A DNA stretch of 64,000 nucleotides from Bryobacterales bacterium (GTDB taxonomy: Bacteria; Acidobacteriota; Terriglobia; Bryobacterales; Bryobacteraceae). Both the position numbers and the translations under genes were made by a program. The stretch lies in the NCBI GenBank assembly GCA_016713735.1, contig JADJOP010000002.1:488393-552392 (forward strand), read 5' to 3'. The notes beneath the pieces are model-generated. The model was not told the DNA's origin. It saw only the letters and a list, made by a program, of their open reading frames with translations, and made no database searches. Below are positions 41,330 through 48,663 of this stretch, piece after piece; positions within the stretch are counted from its first letter, which is position 1; the number at the start of each line of letters is the position of its first letter.

Positions 41330-41847
41330 GAGCCGTCGCCGCCGTGCTGCTGGTTTCGCTCTGCGGGTGCACGAAGATCCCCGACTCCTACGCGCCTCCG
41401 GTCCAGCGCCGCCCCGTCGCCGGCCCCGATACCTCACGCCTCAAACACTTCATCGCGATGAATGATCCTGCCGCCGAGGATCACTTCCTGGGCGGCATCG
41501 GTCCGCTGGAAAGCGGTGCCTGGCGCTGGACCCGGAAGAACCCCACTCTCCGCTTCGTCCTCCCCACCCCGCACGGCCTCAAGTTCAGCGCTGACTTCTC
41601 GCTTTCCTCCGACACCATGAAGGACACCGGCCCCATCACCATCACCTACTTCGTGAATGGCCGCACGCTCGACTCCGTCCGCTACGAACAGCCCGGAGGC
41701 CAACACTTCGAAAAGGCCGTTCCTCCGGAATGGCTCGCCGGCAGTGAAGACGTCGTCGTGAAGCTCGCCCTCGACAAAGTCTACGTGGCCCCCGACGACG
41801 GCGCCCAACTCGGGCTCACCCTCGTCCGCGCCGGCTTCACCGAATAG
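41326..41847 (+). CDS. Small lipoprotein, unknown function
   Basis: A 173-residue protein with a lipobox (VLLVSLCGCTK; Cys near residue 15), so it is probably anchored in a membrane. A cysteine-free mature domain follows with GGIGPLESGAWRWTRKNP and ADFSLSSDT...GPITITYFVNGRTLD, like a beta-sandwich domain. ATG 41326 overlaps the nth TGA (41327-41329) as ATGA, so the two are translationally coupled. It precedes the GT39-like fusion by six bases. No family recognised. Confidence 0.78.
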   Translation: MRAVAAVLLVSLCGCTKIPDSYAPPVQRRPVAGPDTSRLKHFIAMNDPAAEDHFLGGIGPLESGAWRWTRKNPTLRFVLPTPHGLKFSADFSLSSDTMKDTGPITITYFVNGRTLDSVRYEQPGGQHFEKAVPPEWLAGSEDVVVKLALDKVYVAPDDGAQLGLTLVRAGFTE

Positions 41848-41853
41848 CCTCCA

Positions 41854-44067
41854 ATGCCCTTTGCGCTGTACATCCTGTTCGGCGCGGCCCTAACGGCGCT
41901 CGGTTGCTGGGCCTCCGGGGCCTGGCTCCTCCAGCGCCTCGGCATCGCCCTCTACCGCGAAGAGCGCCCCTGGATCGCCTTCCTCTGCGGCTCGGCGCTG
42001 ATGTCCACCGCCGTGTTCGCGCTCGCCGCCGCCCAGCTTCTCTACAAAGGGACCATCCTCGCCCTTGTCCTCCTCGCCGTGGCCCTCTGCTGGCGATCGG
42101 GCGCCTGGCGCTCCCGAGGCGAACGCTTCGATCCCCTGCCCACCGCCTGGCGCATCGGCGCTATCCTCATCGCCGCGCCCTTTCTCCTGCTCACCTTCAC
42201 CCACGCCATGGCCCCGGAGATGAGCCCCGACGGCTCGGCCTACCATCTCGGCCTCGTCGCCCGCTACTATCGCGAACACGGTTTCCAGCGCTATACCGCC
42301 AGCATCTACGGCATGCTCTCGCAAGGCCTCGAGATGCTCTTCCTCTCCGCCTATGCCTTTGGCCGCCACTCCGCCGCCGCGCTGGTCCACTGGTGTTTCC
42401 TCGTCACCCTGCCCATGCTCATGCTCGGCTATGCCCGCCGCGCAGGCGCGCCTCTTGCCGGACTCGCCGGCGCCCTCTTCACCTTCCTCTCCCCTGTCGT
42501 TGGTATCGACGGCGCCAGCGCCTACAACGATGTCGCTGTCGCCTGTGTTCTCTTCGGCGTCTTCTATCTCGTCGAGATCTGGACCGCCACACACCAGCGC
42601 GGCCTCCTCGTGCTCATCGGCCTCCTCGCGGGCTTCGCTTTCGCGCTCAAATACACAGCCTTCCTCGCTGCCCCGTACGCCCTCATCCGCATCCTCTGGA
42701 CACTCCGCCGCGAACGCCTTCCCTGGCTCAAGCCCGCCCTCGCCATCTGTGCCCTTGTCCTCGTCATGGCCTCGCCTTGGTTGATCAAGAACACGCTCTG
42801 GCTAGGCAACCCCGTAGCGCCGTTCTTCAATCGCTGGTTCCCCAACCCCCACGTCAGCGTCGCCTTCGAAGCCGAATACGGCCGCCACATGCGCAACTAC
42901 GACGGCCTTGCGAGCCACGCCGACATTCCGCTTGAAGTCACCGTCCGCGGCCAGATCCTCTGCGGACTCCTTGGTCCGCTCTTCCTCCTCTCGCCCCTCG
43001 CTCTCCTCGCCGCTCGTGATCCACTCGGCCGCCGCCTCCTCGCCGCCGCGCTCCTCTTCGCCTCCGTCTACGCCGCCAATATCGGCACGCGCTTCCTCAT
43101 CCCCGCTGTCCCCTTCGTCTCGCTTGCCCTCGCGCTCGTGTTCGGCCGCTTCCGCCCGCTCCTCGCCCTGCTCGTTCTCGCCCACGCCATCAGCGCCTGG
43201 CCCGACGTCATCAAGACCTACGCTTCCCAATACGCCTGGCGCCTCGACCGCATCTGGTGGAAGCCCGCCCTCCGCCTCGAATCCGAAGAAGGCTTCCTTA
43301 CCCGGCGCTGGCCCGCCTACACTGTTGCCCGCCTGCTCGAAGCCCGCGTGCCCCCCGGCGAACGCGTGCTCACCTTCAACCAGGTGCCCGAAGCCTACAC
43401 CTCGCGCGACGTCCTGGTTGTCTACCAATCCGCCGAAGCCGCCCGCCTCGGCACTGTCCTCTGGACCCCCCTCATCCCCGACTACAAGCCCGTCCGCGTC
43501 CTCGATTTCGAATTCAAACGCGAACCGCTCCGTGCCCTCCGCCTCGTGCAAACCAACACGCACCCCCTCGACCAGTGGTCGCTCTCCGAAGTCCGCCTCT
43601 ACAACGGCAAGCGCGAGCTTCCGCGTGAACCGGACTGGCGCCTCCGTGCCCACCCCTTCCCCTGGACCGTCCAACTTGCCTTCGACGCCGACCCCATCAC
43701 CCGCTGGCAGAGCAACCAGTCACTCTTCAACGGCATGTTCGTCGAGATCCAGTTCAACGCCACCCGCGAGGTCAGCCGCGTCTGGGCCGAGTCCTCCTCC
43801 GAAGAGCAAAACAGCGGCGTCCGCCTGGAGGGTCTCACACCCGCCGGCCAGTGGAACACGCTTGCCGCCGCGCCCGTCCTCCGCGAATCTCCACCGCCAC
43901 TCGGCCTGCGCCGCGCCGCCGCCCAAGAGCTGAAGCGCAGCGGCGTCCGCTGGTTCCTCAGCGGTGAAGGCGACTACGCCACCCCCGACTTTGCCGCCCG
44001 GTCAAAGGACTGGGGCGCCACCCTCGTCGGGCAGGCCAACGGCGTCTTCCTCTACCGCTTCGATTAG
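41854..44067 (+). CDS. GT39-like membrane protein fused to a discoidin (F5/8C)-like domain
   Basis: A 737-residue protein. The first 500 residues hold about 11-12 helices, with an acidic loop MAPEMSPDGSAYHLGL after the second helix that suits a GT-C enzyme. From about residue 550 the sequence becomes a soluble beta-rich domain: LRALRLVQTNTHPLDQWSLS, then AFDADPITRWQSNQ and VEIQFNATREVSRVW, the hallmarks of F5/8 type C carbohydrate-binding modules. A membrane transferase carrying its own binding module suggests it docks on a surface glycan. Downstream genes follow at 25 bases. Confidence 0.8.
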   Translation: MPFALYILFGAALTALGCWASGAWLLQRLGIALYREERPWIAFLCGSALMSTAVFALAAAQLLYKGTILALVLLAVALCWRSGAWRSRGERFDPLPTAWRIGAILIAAPFLLLTFTHAMAPEMSPDGSAYHLGLVARYYREHGFQRYTASIYGMLSQGLEMLFLSAYAFGRHSAAALVHWCFLVTLPMLMLGYARRAGAPLAGLAGALFTFLSPVVGIDGASAYNDVAVACVLFGVFYLVEIWTATHQRGLLVLIGLLAGFAFALKYTAFLAAPYALIRILWTLRRERLPWLKPALAICALVLVMASPWLIKNTLWLGNPVAPFFNRWFPNPHVSVAFEAEYGRHMRNYDGLASHADIPLEVTVRGQILCGLLGPLFLLSPLALLAARDPLGRRLLAAALLFASVYAANIGTRFLIPAVPFVSLALALVFGRFRPLLALLVLAHAISAWPDVIKTYASQYAWRLDRIWWKPALRLESEEGFLTRRWPAYTVARLLEARVPPGERVLTFNQVPEAYTSRDVLVVYQSAEAARLGTVLWTPLIPDYKPVRVLDFEFKREPLRALRLVQTNTHPLDQWSLSEVRLYNGKRELPREPDWRLRAHPFPWTVQLAFDADPITRWQSNQSLFNGMFVEIQFNATREVSRVWAESSSEEQNSGVRLEGLTPAGQWNTLAAAPVLRESPPPLGLRRAAAQELKRSGVRWFLSGEGDYATPDFAARSKDWGATLVGQANGVFLYRFD

Positions 44068-44092
44068 AGAGCCGATCCGGTACCATAGAGGT

Positions 44093-45046
44093 TTGAGCCG
44101 CATCTACCTTGGAGTCGACGGCGGCCAGTCCGGCACCACCGCTTTGCTCGGAGACGAAAGCGGACGTGTGTTGGGCATGGGCCGTAGCGGACCGTGCAAC
44201 CATGTCAAAGGCCCGGGCGGGCGCGAGAAGTTCGTCAACGCGCTTGGCGGAAGCGTGCGTGAAGCCCTGCGCGCCGCCAGCCTCGATGAATCCCGCCGCG
44301 ACTTCGCCGCCGCCTGCATGGGCTTTAGCGGCGGTCCCGCCGACAAACAGGCCCTCATTGAGGAGATGTACTCCATCGCGCAACTTCACGTCACCACCGA
44401 CGCCCTCATCGCCCTCAGCGGCGCCTCCGCCGGCAAGCCCGGCATCATCACCATCGGGGGCACCGGCTCCATCTCCTACGGGCGCAACAGCGCTGGCAAT
44501 ACCGCGCGCGCCGGCGGCTGGGGTTACATCTTTGGCGACGAAGGCGGCGGCTTCGACACCACCCGCCAGGCCCTCCGCGCCATTCTCCGTCACGAAGAAG
44601 GCTGGGGCCCGGCCACCACCCTCCGCGAACGCCTCCTCAACGCCGCCGGAGCCTCCAACGCGAACGATCTCCTGCACCGCTTCTACACCACCGACTATCC
44701 CCGCCCGCTCATCGCCAGCTATTCCAAGCTCGTCGACCAAGCCGCCCGCGAAGGCGACCAGGTGGCGCGCGACATCCTCCACAACTGCGCACAACAACTG
44801 GCCACCATCACCGCCGCCGTCCGCCGCCAGTTGTTTTCCGAGGGCAACCTGATACCGGTCTCCCACATCGGCGGCGTCTTCAAGAGCGCCCTCGTACTCG
44901 AACGCTTCCGCACCCTCGTCGAACTCGACGAAGGCAACCACGTGCAACCACCTCTCTATGGACCGGCGGCCGGCGCGCTCATCGAAGCCTACCGCCTCAC
45001 GAATTCATACCCCGAACTCACCGCAGTACCCGAAGAGAAAGGCTAA
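44093..45046 (+). CDS. BadF/BadG/BcrA/BcrD-type ATPase, N-acetylglucosamine-kinase-like
   Basis: A 317-residue protein of the ASKHA fold. The phosphate-1 motif is LGVDGGQSGTTALL (residues 6-19), phosphate-2 is TIGGTGSISYG and the adenosine region is PPLYGPAAGALIEA. A central SGASAGKPG segment follows the pattern of the NAGK family. It would phosphorylate an amino sugar, or serve as an activase. The start is TTG 44093. The frame runs upstream to 43964 within the preceding gene. It is 6 bases from pgk and probably co-transcribed with it. Confidence 0.85.
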   Translation: MSRIYLGVDGGQSGTTALLGDESGRVLGMGRSGPCNHVKGPGGREKFVNALGGSVREALRAASLDESRRDFAAACMGFSGGPADKQALIEEMYSIAQLHVTTDALIALSGASAGKPGIITIGGTGSISYGRNSAGNTARAGGWGYIFGDEGGGFDTTRQALRAILRHEEGWGPATTLRERLLNAAGASNANDLLHRFYTTDYPRPLIASYSKLVDQAAREGDQVARDILHNCAQQLATITAAVRRQLFSEGNLIPVSHIGGVFKSALVLERFRTLVELDEGNHVQPPLYGPAAGALIEAYRLTNSYPELTAVPEEKG

Positions 45047-45052
45047 GCAATC

Positions 45053-46222
45053 ATGTCGAAACTGAGCATTCGCGATCTGGATCTGAAGGGCAAGCGCGTC
45101 TTCATGCGTGTGGACTTTAACGTTCCCCTCGCCCCCGGCGGGCAGGAGATCACTTCGGACAAGCGCATCCGCGCCGCGCTGCCAACCATTCAATATGCCC
45201 TCGAACAAGGCTGCGCCCTTGTCCTCGCCAGCCACCTCGGCCGTCCCAAAGGCAAGCCGAATCCGGAGATGAGCCTCAAGCCCGTCGCCGCCAAGCTCGC
45301 CGAACTGCTCGGCAAGCCAGTCGCCATGGCCCCCGATTGCGTCGGCTCCGAAGTGCAAGCCATGCTGCCTAAGCCAGGCGAGGTGCTGCTGCTCGAAAAC
45401 CTCCGCTACCACTCACAAGAAGAGGGCAACGATCCCGAGTTCTCCAAGCAACTTGCCGCCCTCTGCGATGTCTACGTCAACGACGCCTTCGGTACCGCCC
45501 ACCGCGCCCACGCCTCCACCGTCGGCATGATCGCCTACGTCCCTCAGGCCGCCGCCGGTTTGCTCATGCAGAAGGAACTCGAATACCTCGGCATGGCCAC
45601 CAAGAACCCGCCGCGCCCTTGCGTTGCCATCCTCGGCGGCGCCAAGGTGTCCGACAAGATTGAAGTCATCCAGAACCTGATGAAGGTCGTCGACCAGCTC
45701 ATCATCGGCGGCGCCATGGCCTACACCTTTGCCCGCGCCCAAGGTCAGCCCACCGGCAAGTCGCTCGTCGAGGAGGATAAAATCGAACTCGCCAAAAAGC
45801 TCCTTGCCGAGGCAGGCGGCAAGATCCTTTTGCCGGTGGATCACGTCGCCGCCGCTGAGTTCAAGGCCGGCGCGGATTTCGAGATCGTCGACGTCGTGCC
45901 CGAAGGCAAGATGGGCCTCGACATTGGCCCCAAGTCGATCGAGCTCTTCAAAGCCGCCGTGGCCAAGGCCAAGACGGTCATCTGGAACGGCCCCATGGGC
46001 GTCTTCGAAATGCCGCCCTTCGACAAGGGCACGGTGGAACTGGCCAAGGCCGTGGCGGAATCCGGCGCCACCAGCATCGTCGGCGGCGGCGACTCCGAGA
46101 AGGCCATCAAGGCCGCTGGCGTCACCAGCAAAATCTCCCACGTTTCTACGGGTGGCGGCGCGTCGCTTGAGTTCCTCGGCGGCGTCGAACTGCCCGGCGT
46201 GGCCGCTCTCACCGAGAAGTAA
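45053..46222 (+). CDS. pgk: Phosphoglycerate kinase
   Basis: A 389-residue glycolytic enzyme that makes ATP from 1,3-bisphosphoglycerate. Signatures are FMRVDFNVPL, ASHLGRPKGK, LLLENLRYHSQEEGND, NDAFGTAHRAHAST, ILGGAKVSDKI, GGAMAYTFARA, TVIWNGPMGVFE and the nucleotide-site STGGGASLE. Length and order are normal. It begins six bases after the BadF-like gene, with GAPDH not present here. It is cytosolic. Start ATG 45053 (MSKLSIRDLDLKG) matches the family. Confidence 0.97.
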   Translation: MSKLSIRDLDLKGKRVFMRVDFNVPLAPGGQEITSDKRIRAALPTIQYALEQGCALVLASHLGRPKGKPNPEMSLKPVAAKLAELLGKPVAMAPDCVGSEVQAMLPKPGEVLLLENLRYHSQEEGNDPEFSKQLAALCDVYVNDAFGTAHRAHASTVGMIAYVPQAAAGLLMQKELEYLGMATKNPPRPCVAILGGAKVSDKIEVIQNLMKVVDQLIIGGAMAYTFARAQGQPTGKSLVEEDKIELAKKLLAEAGGKILLPVDHVAAAEFKAGADFEIVDVVPEGKMGLDIGPKSIELFKAAVAKAKTVIWNGPMGVFEMPPFDKGTVELAKAVAESGATSIVGGGDSEKAIKAAGVTSKISHVSTGGGASLEFLGGVELPGVAALTEK

Positions 46223-46227
46223 GCCTA

Positions 46228-46233
46228 TATAAT
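46228..46233 (+). promoter_or_regulatory. Candidate -10 element (TATAAT)
   Basis: A consensus TATAAT lies seven bases before ATG 46241, so transcription would begin at the start codon. No clear -35 is present. Confidence 0.4.
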
Positions 46234-46240
46234 CGGCGCG

Positions 46241-47451
46241 ATGATGTCGCGCCGATCGTTCCTCTCCACATCCACTGCCGGGGCCGCGGCGGGGAGCCTC
46301 TCCACGCTCCTCGCCCAATCGCCCCGGCAACAGATCGTCTCCGTCAAAGCCGCCCCGCTCCAACTGCTGCCCTCCTCGCGCTTCGGCCGCCGCGAATTCA
46401 CCGGCGATCACGACCCCGCCCGCATGCGCTGGTTCGGTCCCTTCTCCCAACTCACCGGCGCCATCCTCGTTCAGATCCGCACCGACCAGGGCATCACCGG
46501 CTACGGCCTCGGCGGCGGGGGCGGCGCTGCCGTCTACATCATCGAGAACCACCTCCGCGACCTCCTCATCGGAGCTGACGCCCGCAATGTCCAGCTTCTC
46601 TGGGATCAGATTTTTCCTCCACCTCCTTCTACGGCCGCAAGGGCGTCGCCATCCAGGCCCTCAGCGGAATCGACCTCGCTCTCTGGGACGCCGCCGGCAA
46701 GACTCTCAATCAGCCCGTCTGGCGCATGCTGGGCGGCGCCGCCCGCGAAAAGACACGCGCCTACTTCACCGGCAACAACGTTGAACTCGGCCTCAAACTC
46801 GGCTTCACCGCCTTCAAACTCCCCGTCGACGTCTCTCCGCATGAAGGCCCCGATGCCATGAAGCGATTCGCGGCAAAGCTGATCGAAACGCGCCGCCTGA
46901 TTGGCCCCGACGCTCTGCTCATGATCGATGTCCTCTGCCGCTGGAACGTCGAATACACGATCGAGTTCGCCAAACGCGCCGAAGAGGCCCGCCTCTTCTT
47001 CCTCGAAGAACCACTCCTTCCCGACGACCTCGCCGGCTACGAACGCCTCTGCCGCGAAGTCACCTCCACCAAGATCGCCAGCGGCGAGCACGAGTTCTCC
47101 CACTATGGCTTCGAAACCCTGCTCCGTCTGAACGCGGCGCAACTGCTGCAACCCGACCTCACCTGGTCCGGAGGCCTCACCACCGGCTTGCGCGTGGCTG
47201 CTCTTGCGTCCTCGCGCGGTGTGCCCGTGGCTCCCCACCGCGGCGGCAGCGTCTACGGCATGCAACTCATCGCTCACCATCCGGCCTGCATCCTCGCCGA
47301 GAGCTTCGGCACAGGCGAACCAGGCAACGAGGTGATGGCCATGCTCACCGCGCCCTTTCAGAACGGACACTACTTGCCCGTGCCCGGCTCCGGCTGCGGC
47401 GTGGACTGGACTCCCGATGTGCTCAGGAGCAAGGCGCCTTCCCTGCTATGA
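46241..47451 (+). pseudogene. Enolase-superfamily (L-rhamnonate-dehydratase-like) gene, frameshifted at a T-run
   Basis: A Tat-type N-terminus (MMSRRSFLSTSTAGAAAG) and capping domain (GFGPFSQLTGAILVQI region, RTDQGITGYGLGGG) run to WDQIF, where the frame is lost. In the minus-one frame it resumes as SSTSFYGRKGVAIQALSGID and continues through LALWDAAGK, FKLPVDVSP, ligand motifs MIDVLCRWN, LEEPLLPDD, SGEHEFSHYGFE and the His in APHRGGSVYG. The lesion is at TTTTT 46611-46615, where one more T restores the frame. The intact protein would be about 403 residues. GEHEFSHYGFE and PHRGG resemble L-rhamnonate dehydratases. A sequencing error, a real mutation or slippage are all possible. Confidence 0.82.
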
Positions 47452-48441
47452 AGTCAACGGCTCCAACGGCCGCTCCAACAGCCGGTTCAGCATTGCGTTC
47501 AGTTCGGCCAGCGTGAACGGCTTGGCGAGGAATCCGTCCATCCCAGCCTTCTCGCACGCCTGACGCGTCTCATCCACCGTGTTCGCCGTCAGCGCCACAA
47601 TCCGTGTCGGACGCCGATCGCTTCGCAGTTCCCTAATCCGGTAGGTGGCCTCAATTCCATCCATCTCCGGCATCTGCACATCCATCAGAATCAGATCGTA
47701 TGTCTGAGCCGTGGCGCGCTCCACCGCCTCATGCCCGTTCGTGCAAATGTCCGGAGATAAGCCCAGCCTTGCCAGCATGTGCGAGGCCACTGTTCGGTTG
47801 ATCGGGTTGTCCTCCACAAGCAACACACGCAAATCCCGGTTTTCCCGCATGGCAAGTTCCCCCGATATCACTCCCCCCAATCCCACTCCCCCGATGCTCG
47901 CGGCCCGCGGCCGCCGGCTCCCCTGCAAGAGCAAGTTCACGTTCCCCTGAATCTCGTTCACCTGCTCCCTCTGCCAGTCATCCAGTGAACATCCCGCCAG
48001 ATTCCGCGCCGCCGCCGCGATTGCCTGCAAGGCGCCTCTTTCCACCGAATACGTCCGGCCTGCACCACGCCGGACTCCTCCCATCGGTCGGCGGCCCGCC
48101 TGCGCCGCCAGCCCATCCTTGTCCGCGCGCGCCATCACCAGGCGAACGACATAGGTTTCCTCATGCGGCGAACCGTCCACCGTAGCCGCGCACGCCAGTT
48201 GCGCGCCATCAAGAATCGATCGCAGCAAGATACGAACCGGACGCCCACGCCCTCTTCTCGGCCGGCGTCGCCCACCGCCGCCCAGATCTGGTGCATTCGT
48301 GGTCCAGGTGGACAAATCGCTCGCTGCGGTCTGCGGAGACACCGTCTTCAGCCACGCGTGAAACGCCAGATTGGCTGAGATTACCTGTCCATTACCGCCG
48401 ACCAGAAGGATGGGATCGCGAGACGGTTCGGCGCTGTCCAT
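47446..48441 (-). CDS. Response regulator with N-terminal PAS-like and partial dimerisation regions
   Basis: A 331-residue protein. The first 100 residues read like a PAS domain (ILLVGGNGQVISANLAF), residues 130-200 like a histidine kinase dimerisation region (LQAIAAAARNLAG), and there is no ATPase domain. The receiver domain near residues 206-325 is complete: LLVEDNPINRT, the phospho-acceptor Asp in LILMDVQMPEMDG, Thr in ALTANT and the Lys in LAKPFT. It resembles the tail of a hybrid kinase with the catalytic part lost. Its own promoter lies at 48599-48628. Confidence 0.8.
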   Translation of the reverse strand: MDSAEPSRDPILLVGGNGQVISANLAFHAWLKTVSPQTAASDLSTWTTNAPDLGGGGRRRPRRGRGRPVRILLRSILDGAQLACAATVDGSPHEETYVVRLVMARADKDGLAAQAGRRPMGGVRRGAGRTYSVERGALQAIAAAARNLAGCSLDDWQREQVNEIQGNVNLLLQGSRRPRAASIGGVGLGGVISGELAMRENRDLRVLLVEDNPINRTVASHMLARLGLSPDICTNGHEAVERATAQTYDLILMDVQMPEMDGIEATYRIRELRSDRRPTRIVALTANTVDETRQACEKAGMDGFLAKPFTLAELNAMLNRLLERPLEPLTS

Positions 48442-48598
48442 GCGGTTCTTCGTTCACCGTGGGAAGTGCGCACCGACCAAGCAGACACTCCCTCTACGGC
48501 ACGGCAATCACTACAACCTCCCGTACCGGGAACCGCACTTTCCAGGAAGCGATCCTCCAGGTCGGCCGCCGCCACGGGCGAGCCTCCTTACTGCGAGG

Positions 48599-48628
48599 AT
48601 TTTACTGAAAGGATTATAAATAAGTCAA
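48599..48628 (-). promoter_or_regulatory. Candidate sigma-70-type promoter for the response regulator
   Basis: On the minus strand TTGACT (48623-48628) is followed after 18 bases by TAAAAT (48599-48604), inside the only strongly AT-rich patch nearby. It would leave a leader of about 150 bases before the start at 48441. The 222-base gap holds no other feature that I see. Confidence 0.5.
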
Positions 48629-48663
48629 GATTTTTACGACATTTTGCGTAAAACCAATCCGCA

